Shown here piece after piece: positions 9,251-19,332 of a stretch of DNA of 28,537 bases. The DNA is taken from contig JBBHKE010000719.1 in NCBI GenBank assembly GCA_037447655.1, forward strand, positions 141,926-170,462. Reading direction: 5' to 3'. The position numbers and the translations under genes were made by a program. The DNA comes from Zygnema cylindricum (taxonomy: Eukaryota; Streptophyta; Zygnematophyceae; Zygnematales; Zygnemataceae). How positions within the stretch are numbered: the first letter of the stretch is position 1; every line of letters starts with the position of its first letter. Under the pieces are notes generated by a model. It was not told the origin of the DNA, did no database searches, and worked only from the letters and a program-made list of their open reading frames with translations.

Positions 9251-9279
9251 GGTGCACGAAACTAAAAATTTCGCGGGAG

Positions 9280-9759
9280 TGTTGTTTTGAAAAGTTTGTT
9301 TCGTGCGTACGAGACATTTTGTGCGCTTGCAACAGTTCGTGCGTAATGGAATTCAATGTGGAGTTTCGAATGGATTCACGGATTGGGGGAGCGAACGTAC
9401 AGATAAAACTAAAGTGACGTAAGGGACTCGGTGAGTGGCGTGAATAAGCATTGAGAAATGGACAGCGGATCGCGAAGCGATCCGATGTGAAATGAAAAAA
9501 AAATTGATATACACGCCGCCGGTACGGCCCAACTGCGACGAAAACAAAAAAAACGCAATTGCGATTATTTTGAATATGATCCGTACGGACAACGCAGCTG
9601 ACGCACCTGCGAATAATATGAAAATGATCTGGTACGGGACAACGCAACTCCGATTGGTATGAATCAAGTCGGCGGACGAAGATTCATAAGAAGATCTAAA
9701 GTAACTAAGCAAGTTGATGCCTAGTATGCGGATTTTGCGGAGGTGTCGATGTAAATATT
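9280..9759 (+). repeat. 480-bp direct repeat, right copy (putative 3' LTR)
   Basis: Same orientation and nearly same length as 5572-6050. It is preceded by TTTCGCGGGAG, a short purine tract suited to a plus-strand PPT. Homology ends at TGTAAATATT; the next bases differ from those after the left copy. Confidence 0.55.
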
Positions 9760-10079
9760 GTTGTTCTTTGGTCTAAAATAGACCGCAGAAGCGACCCAAA
9801 CTATCATGCAAAAAGCTAAGCAAAAATAGGTCGACGAACAATCATATGAAATGCATCCTCCATATGCGTACACAGACGCAACAAACAACATTTAGGGTTT
9901 CATGGAATAATCAACATAAATAAACCCTATGACAACATCTAAGGTTTGATGGAATAATCGACATAAACAAACCCTAGGACAAATGCATAAACAATGCATA
10001 TCAAACATATATAAAACAACATAAATAAATAATAACAAAAGACTGCAATCTCACATAAATATTAAATAAAGAAAAGTAT
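9760..10079. other. AT-rich spacer without a gene
   Basis: No coding signal. It includes a 47-bp tandem duplication (9885-9978) and then A/T-rich sequence running into the broken end of Copia-2 at about 10080. Confidence 0.6.
9885..9978. repeat. 47-bp tandem repeat, two copies
   Basis: 9885-9931 and 9932-9978 are adjacent imperfect copies, each containing TGGAATAATC.ACATAAA and ending AAACCCTA.G. Confidence 0.85.
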
Positions 10080-11774
10080 ACCTCTATACGTGGCAGTTTT
10101 GGGAAAGGGGAGTCTAGGAGCCTTACCTTGGGCACAGCCACTACAATCATCCATCATTTCATTATCCCCAAACTGAATGCCATCTACTACACCAAGTTTT
10201 TTCATTTCCCTCAGCCTATCAAAATGCACATGCCCCAACCGCTTATGCCAAATCATCAACTTTGGGATACCAACATAATAAGCATTCTTCTTTTCATTAC
10301 TAAGGTTAAGCCTAAACATTCCTTGGCTACCTTTATCTGCTCTGAAGTAGACTTCATTTCCGTACCTAGCTGTAAAGACTCCCTTTCTAGTGAAGGTATC
10401 AAAATCCTTGTCATCTAATACAGAAGTAGACACAAGATTTTTACTCAACTGAGGAATGTAGAGCACATCTGAGAAGATGAGTATAGAAGTCTTACCCTCC
10501 ACTAAAACTTTCAGATGTATCGAGCCCACTAGATCTGTGGTAACTACTCTCCCATCCCCATACTTTATTTCTACAATAGGGATATTTCTTAGCTTAGTGA
10601 AGAGGTGCCTATCACGGCACATATGCATGGATGCACCTGAATCGATGATCCATCCTTCTTCTGGAGCTTCCCGAATGGCTCCAAGAGCACACTTCTGTTT
10701 CCAAGGAATCTCCTTCTCCTCCAAATTCTCGTAAAGGAGAAGCTCCCCATCCTCCTCCTCAGATGACTCGTCCTCCTCGGTCTCTCTTTTCACTCGTGTG
10801 ACCACAAGTGCCTTCTTCTTTCATCCAGAAGAACCCCCTCCACGGTTTTCTTGGAGTCTCAGCTCCGACAGCTTGATGCATTCAGCTATGAAGTGTCCCG
10901 GCTTTTTACATAAATGGCAAAGACCCTTTAGAGGCCTGGGTTATCCAGGTTGATCCCCTTTGAAGTTGTTGTACGGCTTGTTCTGATCCTTCCTCCACCG
11001 ATCTGTTCCGGCAGCTAGAGCTTGAACGCTCTTTCCTCCTCTGCGGATCTTGATGGTGTTCTCTTGTACGAGTATCATTCGGACCACGGTGTTCCACTTC
11101 CAAGAACTATCATCCATTTCTAGCACTCAGTACACTATGTTTTCATACTCCTCACGCAGCTTCATGATGAGAGTGTTAACTTTCATCTTCATTGTGGCTG
11201 TCCATCCAGCACTCTCCATCTCCATATAAAGGCAAGAGAGATCATTACAGTAAGCTACAATCTTCCCTCCTTTGTAAGTGTAACTCCCCAACCTTTGCTC
11301 CAACAGTTGGAGCTCCTTAATGGTACCAGCTCTATAGATCTCCACTAAAGTCATCCACAACTCCTCGGCCTTGAAGATGTGAAGATGAGAGGTCGCCAAA
11401 GCTTGGGTGAGGTGCCTCAGAATGAAATGCATGGCATTCATGGTGGTGTACTCCCATATTTGAATATTGTTTTCCTCGGTCTTCACGACCACCGCTCCGG
11501 GTGCTGTGGCAATAGGAGTAAGAGATGTCTCCCTTCCTTTCCTTTTTTCGGACACACTACTGTCCCCATCGTCTGTCTCCTCCGTTGGAGCAGATGTTGC
11601 TGCAAAAAACCTCACTCCATCAAACCCTGGTGGGGTCCCCTGAGATAGACGTTTCACTTTTCCATTGACAATATCCCAGTATCGTTTTTCACACAATGCC
11701 CCTATCATCATGGCTTCCCAGTAAATGAACCCAAATCCGTGAATATGGACACCCTAGAGGGTGGGCCCATAACC
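10080..11774 (-). pseudogene. Copia-2 gag-protease-integrase start (3' truncated)
   Basis: One minus frame from 11711 to 10062 encodes copia Gag, nucleocapsid, protease and the pre-integrase domain, broken only by three stops: TGA 11127-11129, TAA 10941-10943, TGA 10821-10823. Gag begins around FIYWEAMMIGALCEKRYW, where the conserved W of copia Gag precedes the ATG at 11711; an upstream ATG inside the primer-binding site is one base out of frame. The zinc knuckle at about 10879-10920 is CHLCKKPGHFIAEC (CX2CX4HX4C). Protease active site GWIIDSGASMHMC is at residues 51-63 of the last segment. Pre-integrase is WHKRLGHVHFDRL and integrase starts CSGCAQGKAPRLPFPK. Homology to Copia-4 stops at about 10080; the rest of integrase, RT and RNase H is missing. 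Confidence 0.85.
11760..11774 (-). other. Half-tRNA primer-binding site (initiator Met)
   Basis: The minus strand reads GGTTATGGGCCCACC directly after the LTR end TTGCA. This is the complement of the anticodon arm of initiator tRNA-Met (GGGCCCATAACC, with the CAT anticodon), the primer type known from Drosophila copia, where a cleaved tRNA half primes reverse transcription. Fifteen bases match the plant-type arm from memory. The ATG inside it starts an 18-20 codon frame that is one base out of register with gag. Confidence 0.8.
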
Positions 11775-11991
11775 TGCAATTATGTGTCCCCCATTAGATC
11801 ACACAATTCAAGAAGCCTCGAGATAACTTTTAGCTAGCCCTCTTTCAAATTGGATCACTGCTACCCAAGCAAGTAAATAGACAATCTGACTACATCCCTG
11901 TGTAGTCTGGACTCCCTTGAGTCCACAGCAAAAAGAATCACTGAAAATGCCCAACCATGCAATTAATTATCAAGTGGCAAAGATGCCAATA

Positions 11992-11997
11992 TTTATA
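11992..11997 (-). promoter_or_regulatory. TATA box of Copia-2 LTR
   Basis: TATAAAT on the minus strand, in an aligned position to TATAAAAAGG in the Copia-3 LTR. Conservation between two divergent LTRs supports a real core promoter for minus-strand transcription. Confidence 0.6.
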
Positions 11998-12490
11998 CAA
12001 GCTTGTTGGGAGAGAGGCGGCTACCTCCTCAAACCTCTAAGTTCTAAACCCTTCTCACAACCCCTATCTACTGAGGTACGAACCAATCAGAAGACTGTAC
12101 AGTACAGAAAAGTACTGGGGCCGATGTACTTTCTGTACGGCCTGTGTACGACAAGGCCATGGAGTAGACGACTGTCTCTTCCAGACTTGCCCTCGTGCTC
12201 CCCAGGATTCCCGCTTCCCAATAATATCTTGCCACGTGTCGACAGGTCATGTCACGTCAGAAAACCGCCAAGGCGGCTATTCGGAGATCTCGGCGATGAT
12301 GCGGATCGTCGGATAAAAACCGGCTTTTAATGTTCGTCGTCCAAAATAACAAATGTCCGGTACATTTGCTTCGTACGTACTAAAACTTAACTAGTTTCTA
12401 TGTCCTCAAATTATTATTCTGTTGAACTAATTAATGGTCTTGCTAATGTTTAAATAGCTATCAAACCCTATGTATCCTAACGGACTACTA

Positions 12491-12617
12491 CGACAGACTG
12501 GTAAGAGCTGACAGCTATGCCTCGCTCTGCCGGTCGGAGGTTCGAGTCCTGTCGGACTCAACCTTTTTGTTGAGAGTGACTTAGGTCACTCTTTAGTCCT
12601 GCCTATGGAGTTGAGGC
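12491..12617 (+). other. B-box-like motif, T-run and hairpins in Copia-2 LTR
   Basis: On the strand opposite to the element, GGTTCGAGTCC (12539-12549) matches the Pol III B-box/tRNA T-arm consensus. CGACAG (12491) can pair with CTGTCG (12549). A T5 run follows at 12564, then a hairpin AGAGTGAC-TTAG-GTCACTCT (12573-12592) and a smaller one TGCCT/AGGCA (12600-12618). The same order occurs in Copia-3 and, more weakly, in Copia-4. Confidence 0.5.
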
Positions 12618-12650
12618 ATCCATGGCTCCACCGCCCTCTCTCTCCTTCCG

Positions 12651-12876
12651 AACCCACTTTTCACTTATCTTACTTTGCCGATCCTCCTTCCTGTTCATCA
12701 GCTTGCAATCAGTCCTTCTAGCTGCACGACTTATTGGTCTGCTATCAGTGTGGTCAGTATTGGCATTCAGCCTGTCTCCCATCCTCTTGGGAGTCACACT
12801 CTCTACCCTCGAGCACCTTATTCTGTGGGAACTGCGAATGGGGCGGGTCATTTTATGTCTTAGTCACGGTTGACTT
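12651..12876 (+). pseudogene. PHD-finger-like coding remnant
   Basis: In the plus frame after the TAG at 12719-12721, the reading LVCYQCGQYWHSACL is followed 16 residues later by FCGNCEW. This is CX2CX4HX2C...CX2C, the second half of a PHD zinc finger. The first Cys pair is not visible; it would need a frame change around 12700. PHD fingers occur in some retrotransposon proteins (for example CR1 ORF1) and in chromatin proteins. The remnant ends just before a purine tract and an LTR-like unit, so it may be the 3' end of a retroelement reading frame. A host exon is the alternative. Confidence 0.4.
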
Positions 12877-12889
12877 AGAGGGGGGGAAA
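12877..12889 (+). other. Polypurine tract before LTR-like unit 1
   Basis: AGAGGGGGGGAAA directly precedes the first of two tandem LTR-like units (TGGGATATCAG starts at 12891). Its position fits the plus-strand primer site of a plus-oriented LTR element. Confidence 0.5.
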
Positions 12890-14349
12890 TTGGGATATCA
12901 GCCAACTACCGAGACCCCAAACCCTTTCCCCGGCCAGGTGGGGGAAAAGAAGGGGGAGGGGATTCCTTTCGCCTTCCCATGCACTCATCTCTTATCACTG
13001 TCCGGGGGTCTCCCGTATTTTGCATGCATATCTAAGGAAGGGATGTGGACACCCGTGGGCATGATGATTATTATGGGAAGCATTCGCATTTGGGGGTTAT
13101 TTGCAGGTCTCAGAAGTCGACTACTCCTGGCTGTGGGCCCTTCTTCTATGCTTCTCAGGCACGCTCGACAGTTATCAAGCTCATGTGCTTTACAGGCACA
13201 CCTTTATATCACCAAGGATTTCCGAGACCTTTTTAACGTGTACGATCATCACTGTACCGAGGAAGGAGTGCACCCAGCCAGACCAAATTCTTGAATTTTC
13301 TCAACTGAGCGGAACGCACTTTGTCTCGCGCCTAACAGAGGTGGAACGACCAAGTTATACCGTCTCAAAGATTACCATCCGATTACATGGAACCACTTGC
13401 CACCAGCCCCCGTGGGGGGTACATTGTGGATTGCCACGTAATTTTCCGGATTTGCATCTAGATTATGCAATGAGCCGTCAGTAGGAATTCAGTTCAGGCT
13501 CGGCTGACTTTTGGTCCATTAATTACATTAAGACAAAGTCTAGCAAGTTAGTGTTCTTTTCAGGACTTTGTCTTATAATAGTGGAACAAATAATTACTTT
13601 CGGCCGCGGATCTAGCCGTCGTCCGAAGCAGAACTTTTTGCCTCGTGTGTAGTACGGATTATTTTTTCTTATGTCAGTTCAATTACACTTGCTTGCCGCT
13701 CATTGGTTAATAGCGTAGCTTTGACTTTTAGACCTACAATTTGACAAACTTTGATGTATAAGGCACTTGGGGTCGAAGGAGACAGGTTGCTTTTCAGTAC
13801 CGTCTCCTGTGAAAACCCTTAGAAATTCCAACAAACCTTCTTTTGGAGAATCTTTGTTATGTTTTTACTCTATTGCCATCTTGGATTTGGATCTGTCTTT
13901 TGTGGGAATAACAATCCGGGCGAGTAGTTGGCACTATCGGCTTTTTGGGTGATTTTTTGACTTTTTGCTGTTTGAAACCGAGAAGAGTCTTGTCGGTTCC
14001 GAGCTGCGGACACCGGAGGTTGAAGGAGCACCATACCTATTCACAATACTATCGGGATAGGGATCTCCTTTCTCTCGTTGTCATCGTTTATTGTTGGGGT
14101 ATGTTAAGCTTGCTTCGCTATATTTCACATTCTCTTTCTTTTATTCTCTTTTCTGGGGCAAGGTGATATTGTTAAATCTGGAAAGCCAATCCTATTACCT
14201 ATATATTTCTACGTGGTAGTGCATTTGTGTCTTCATCTGTAGTTCTTTTTGCTTTGGAGTGACCATCCCGGAGTAAACTGAAACCTCGTGGATCAAGACA
14301 GTGGGTTTTGAGGGAACAAGTGCGATCGACTTCCCGTAGAGGAAGCACA
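12887..14349 (+). repeat. LTR-like unit 1 of tandem pair
   Basis: About 1.46 kb, repeated head-to-tail by 14350-15940. Conserved blocks include TGGGATATCAGCCAACTACC (12891 and 14354), GCATTCGCATTTGGGGGTTA, CAAACCTTCTTTTGGAGAAT and AGTGGGTTTTGAG (14300 and 15891). Read as an LTR it would run from TGGGATATC (12891) to AAGACA (14300), a TG..CA form, followed by a leader beginning GTGGGTTTTGAG. No protein is supported; short plus frames here are unrelated to any family I know. Confidence 0.6.
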
Positions 14350-15940
14350 AAATTGGGATATCAGCCAACTACCGAGACCCCAAACCCTTTCCCCGGCCAG
14401 GTGGGGGAAAGAAAGGGGGAGGGGATTCCTTTCGCCTTCCCATGCACTCATCCCTTTTCCCTGTCCAGGTGTCTCCCCTATTTTGCATGCATATCTAAGG
14501 AAGGGATGTGGGCGATAGTGGGCATGATCATTATTATGGGAAGCATTCGCATTTGGGGGTTATTTGCAGGGCTCAGAAGTCGACTACTTCAAGCTGTGGG
14601 CCCTTCTCTTATGATTCTCAGGCACGCTCGACATGGTGGGGGCAAAAATGGGCATTATCGCCATCACGGGAACACATCCGCATTTGGGGTTATTTGCAGG
14701 ACTCGAGGGCAGACTATTTCGGTTTGCGGACCTTAATCTTATGTTTCCCAGGCACGCTTCACAGCTGTCAAGCTCGTGTGCGTTTTGGCACACTTTATTT
14801 TACTCACGATTTTCGGGCCCTTTTACTCCTTTACGGTCACCAGTGTACGCAAGAGGGAGTACACCAAACTGGACCAGATTGTGGTATTTCCTCAACTGAG
14901 CGGAATGCACTTTGTTTCATACCTAACGGAGGCCAAAAGACAATGTGATTCTTTTTCAAAGATTACAATTCTGTTACATGCGACCATTTGCCACCAGCCC
15001 TAATGGGGGGTACATTGTGGAACGCCAAGTAACTTCTCGGATTGTCCTCTAGATTATGCTCTTAGCTGTAGGGATTTAGTTCAGGTCCACCTGACGAGCG
15101 GTCCATTAATTACATCAGGTCAAAGTTTGGCGTTTTCGCGTCATTTTCAATACTTTGTCTTATAATAGTGGAACAAATTTTGACTTTCGGCCGCAGATCT
15201 AGCCGCAGTCGGAAGTATAAATTTTTGCCCTAAGTGTAGTACGGCATACTTTGTCTTATGTTAGTTCGATAGCATCTGCTTCCCGCTCATTGGTTCCTTG
15301 CATTGCTTTGACTTTTAGACATAAAACTAGACAAACTTGGTTGTATAATGGACTTGGGGTCGAAGGAGACAGGTTGATGTACTGTCTCTTGAGAAAACCC
15401 CCAGAAATTCCAACAAACCTTCTTTTGGAGAATCTTTGTTTTGTGTGTGAGTGTGACTCTATTGCCATCTTAGTTTAAATTTGTCTTTTGTGGAGATCGT
15501 AGTTCGGGCGGGTAGTTGGCACTTTCCCTCTTTTGGGCGATTTGGACTTGTTGCTGTTGAAACCAAGAAGAGTCTTGTCGGTTCCGGGCTGCGGAAACCA
15601 AGGAGTGAAGGAGGAATTTACCTGTTTTCGGTGCCATTGGGAGAGATTTCGTCTCCTCTTAGTGTCAGTGTTACTCTTAGGGGTATGTTGAGCTCGCTTT
15701 GCTGTCATTCTAAATTCTATCTTTATTTCTATTTTTTTGGGGCAAGGTGATATTGTTAAATCTGAGGCAGCCAATTCAATTATTTTTGTTATTTTTGCAT
15801 GGAAGTCCCTTTGTGTCCTCTTTGGTAGTTATTTTTGGGCTTCTGTTGCGTTCAACCAGAGTAGACAGCTAAAATATTTTGTACCAGAATAGTGGGTTTT
15901 GAGTGAGCACTTGTCAAACTTACAGCCGATCAGCACAGTG
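14350..15940 (+). repeat. LTR-like unit 2, upstream of gag
   Basis: Second copy of the unit, about 130 bp longer because of an internal duplication (14521-14763). It leads through AGTGGGTTTTGAG (15891) into a leader of some 160 bp and then the gag start at 16061, as a 5' LTR would. It ends AGAATA instead of the AAGACA of unit 1. Confidence 0.6.
14521..14763. repeat. 130-bp duplication inside LTR-like unit 2
   Basis: 14521-14650 and 14651-14763 repeat each other: GGCAT.AT, GGGTTATTTGCAGG (14557 and 14687) and CAGGCACGCT. Unit 1 has the segment only once, so the duplication followed the split of the two units. Confidence 0.8.
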
Positions 15941-16602
15941 CTGAAATAGCAACCTGTCTCCTTCGGTTTAGAGGGGATAGGAGTTTTCGTTTTTAGTACC
16001 TCATTTTCTTGAGAGGAGTTGGGGTTGCAAGTAGGGCCTCTTTTTGTTTTCAACCACTTCATGGGAGGCGGAGAATTTCAAGAGAAAGGTATTTCGGATG
16101 GCGGAGCTGGAGAGCAGGGTAGACTGGAAACATTCGTACCAGAAAAAAGGTCTCAGATGTCTGAGGAATTTGTCCCCGTGGCGTCTGTCTTTGATTCTCC
16201 ATCTAAGAAACCGTTGGGGGAACCAGCGCCTGCACCCTCGCCCAGCTTGACTCCCAAGCGATTCCCATCCTTGGCCGAAGCCGCTCGGGCCCAAGCCGAG
16301 GAAAGGAAGAAGTCGTCTCCAATTGCTCGCCGGAACAGGTTGGCTCACAAGGAATCATTATTGGGTCACTTCCCAGATGTTGGGTTCCATACTAGGTCTA
16401 AGGTTCCTACGGCTGAATTCCCAATAGATCCGGAAATTTTGGTAGATCCTCGTCGACCTGGTCAAAAGACACTCCTTGCCATCCACGATCTGCACAAGTT
16501 GAAGGTGAAGAAGGAGTTTGTTCAGAGGGTAGCCCATACAGATTGAGCTCGGGTAGTCCGGCCGGTGGGATAGGAAGTGGAGATTTTGAGAAGTTGGTCA
16601 GA

Positions 16603-16794
16603 AAGTAGTTCCTCTTACTCTGTACATGACTGACCTTGGAAGGTGCCAGCGTGTTGCCCTCAGACCACTCAATCCCAAGATACTGCCACCAGTCGACAAA
16701 GTATGTCCTCTCAATCTATACTTGACCGACCCTAGAAGGCACTAGCGTCACGCCCTCAGACCACTCAATCCAAAGATACCGCCACCAGTCGACA
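16603..16794. repeat. 96-bp tandem duplication in gag
   Basis: 16603-16698 and 16699-16794 at a constant offset of 96 (32 codons, frame-preserving). Both encode a Ser/Thr/Gln-rich segment (QTTQS.DTATSRQS). Frame preservation suggests that it arose while gag was still coding. Confidence 0.85.
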
Positions 16795-18073
16795 GTCCCG
16801 CGGCTAGTCAACTTCTCGGGCCCGGGCTAGAGAAGGTACCAGCATGAAAAGCTCTTAGGAGTCCCGGCAGGGAAAAATATTTGACCACCGCGACAGCAAA
16901 GGGAGGTTTACACCTATTCTTAAGGAGGAAACGTTCCCTCCTCCCACAACAGTCGCATCTAGGAAGCCTTCTCACCCACCACCCACCGTTCGACCTTCGA
17001 AAGGCCTGTGGCGGACTAGACCTACCGATCCAGAGGTTTTGGGTACAGGTCCAAATGATTTGGCGGAAGGGTTTTGGCAGACGTGACCTAAGGACCCATA
17101 AATTTTGGGTATGGGAATAGTGGATTTGACCAGGGTAGTCAGAACGACTCAAGAACTGGTAAATGTTTGGAAATATCACGGCCAGGCTACGGCGGTGGCC
17201 GGACCCGTCACCGTAGATTCAGAGGCCTTAGAGGTGGAAAGAAGAAATTTATGGGAATAATAATTGAAGCTTATTCGGAAAGCTCGGCATAGGTCAAGTG
17301 GTTTTCTCAGCGGGCAGGTGCCCACCTCTCCAAGGAGAGTGCAGCATCCCTAAGCGCCAATTCAAGGAAATACCCCTATCCAAGGAACTCAACCAGACAT
17401 TCCTCCCTCGGAAACTAACCGAGAAACTCCCCTTCAGCGTGAAAAGGGGGGAATCGCGAGACCTAATGGGAAGGGTTTGGGTGCAGATGTACTCGCTGAA
17501 TTTGCTGCTCCTCCTCAGGAAGTGTCCACTTTTGTCTCGGTGGACATCTCCTCCGCCGTGGAAGCCTTGGTGGAATTACGACCGGACAAAAGGGTTTACA
17601 TTTCTTTATGACCGTCCACTCCTCCTTTTTCCCCTCCAAGACAATCCCCTAATCTTCCCTCTTCTTCTTCTCCACCTCCTCTTTCTCAGTCCCCGGAAAC
17701 TCCATGCGACTCTTCGGATATCCCCGCAGTAACACCCTGGTTGGAGGTTGGTCCTCCTATTACTTTCGCCTTGCTTGAAACCAAAACACCTACCTATTCT
17801 CCACCTCACCGTGGTTCTCATCAATCCAGCTCTGAACCATGTTTTCATCTTGGTTGGAACGTATCGCCCGCGGGCTTCCACCTTTTCCCTGGCAAGGGCC
17901 TCCATCTTCTCCTTCATCATTGTCCTCCCGAGGTTCTCCTCCAAGCAGACTCTAGATTCCACCTGTCAAGACAAGACAACTCTCTCAGACACTGCTTAAA
18001 CTCAGGGGAACAGGGACAAAAACAGCTGGAACCAACGATCCTCCAGCCAGATATCTAGCAACAGGAACTTCCT

Positions 18074-18092
18074 GGGGGGGGGGGGGGGGGGG
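18074..18092 (+). repeat. 19-G homopolymer in gag
   Basis: Nineteen consecutive G at the point where the gag frame changes. Replication slippage or a sequencing error in this run could explain the frameshift. A second run of 13 G lies at 19320-19332. Confidence 0.9.
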
Positions 18093-19319
18093 CTCCTCTC
18101 CTAGGGCTGCACTTGCCACCGGAGAAAAAGGCGGTTCCGATACCGAAGACGAGGACCAAGGAGTTATCTCACCCGCTCATTTTGTTAGTTCTACCAGGCC
18201 GTCCTCTCCACAGTTCACCAACCTTGCAGAGGAGGAGAAAAAAATGGGAGACATCCGGATTTTTAGAGGGGACAGCTCATGAATTGCATTCTCTGATTTC
18301 GAACTCTTGTGGAAATTCTTCACTCTGTCAAAAATTAACAAATATCGTGGAGGAGCTATTCACGACGACTTCGAGACCACTCTTTTCCCCATTATGGTTA
18401 ACTACCTTTCTGGCAGTGCATTGGTCGACTACAAAATAAGACGGTACCTCCTGATGGCCTCTTGCATCAAAGTTTGTGATCCGGTCCTAGATGTGGCACT
18501 CGTCTAAGCTGAGGCCGATTTGGGTGCAGCAGAGGCTGTCCTTATCAACGCCACTCTCACCGAAGATATGAAACTGGAAGGACAAAGACTTGCATACGTA
18601 AACCAGTTGCACGCAATTCAAGCAGCCAAGGCCGCCACACACATGATTGCTAATACGACTCCTTGTACAACTCTTTTAAACATCTGCAGGCTTCGTTACA
18701 CTAAAAGAAATGATCTGCTATTAAAGAATTTACAGAATTTTGATGTTTGAAGAATGAAACGCCGCAGACTCTTTTTAACCGACTATCTAGCCATTGTCAA
18801 AAGACCAAACTTTCCACCATTGATCTTCCGGTCATGGCCATTAAATATTCCATCGCAGTCGGTAATTCTTCTGGTCCACCGGGGCAGACAGCATTTGACA
18901 ATTGGATTGCCGGCCAAGCAATTCAAGATATCTATCGCTCTGCAAAGGAAATCTCGTTGGTCGCCATGAAATTATACGACCACGTCATTCATACTATGCC
19001 CAGGGAAAAAGGAGTCACCGGCAAGCCAAGGGTAAATTTTGTAGGGTTTACGCGAGAAATGCCATTAGACAACGATGAACTAGCGGAACTTCAAGCTTTG
19101 CGGAAGCTTAAAGGAAAACAGGTGGCTGATGGCAGATCAAAACTAGCCATTGGGGCTGATAAGAGAGTTTTCCTGTACAATTGCCTATATTGTCAACAAA
19201 CAGGTCATGGGTGGAAGCGCTGCCCAAGGAAGCTCATACTAGAACTCGTCATTAAACAAAAAGAATTTGAAAAGGAAAGAGCTAAAGGGACTTGCAAGCA
19301 GCAACAAAGGCAACAAGGA

Positions 19320-19332
19320 GGGGGGGGGGGGG
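19320..19332 (+). repeat. 13-G homopolymer near gag C-terminus
   Basis: Thirteen G encode a Gly stretch just before the gag stop. Its exact length decides the C-terminal residues. Confidence 0.9.

Larger units (their letters stand above)
7794..9279. other. Non-coding 3' part of the 5572-9759 element
   Basis: No supported gene. It contains a 17-bp inverted repeat (8164-8214), a 97-bp direct repeat pair (8236-8332, 9101-9197) with a third partial copy (9198-9250), the right arm of the degenerate inverted repeat (8655-8752), and a purine-rich GCGGGAG just before the right putative LTR at 9280. A second purine tract followed by TGTTG (8181-8191) looks like another PPT/LTR junction. The minus frame 8274-8567 is low-complexity and repeats LTR-like sequence. 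Confidence 0.4.
11775..12650 (-). repeat. Copia-2 5' LTR, truncated at its outer end
   Basis: Homologous to the complete LTR at 19401-20390, starting at the same TGCAA boundary, here next to the PBS. It keeps a minus-strand TATAAA (11992-11997) about 217 bp before the LTR end, matching the position in Copia-3. It also has seven GTAC tetramers in about 75 bp (12075-12155), a B-box-like motif and hairpins. Similarity is lost at about 12650, so roughly the last 130 bp (the TGTTGAA end) are missing where the next element begins. Plus frame 11917-12330 is LTR sequence and not a gene. Confidence 0.8.

Noticed and set aside
12491-12556. A true tRNA gene at the GGTTCGAGTCC motif in the Copia-2 LTR
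   Set aside because: I could not fold a full cloverleaf: the outer CGACAG/CTGTCG stem overlaps the T-arm and no anticodon loop is convincing. It is kept only as a tRNA-like motif.
12622-15774. Several 60-186-codon plus and minus frames in the tandem LTR-like units
   Set aside because: They shift or close between the two repeat units and overlap in several frames, as expected for GC-balanced non-coding repeat DNA.
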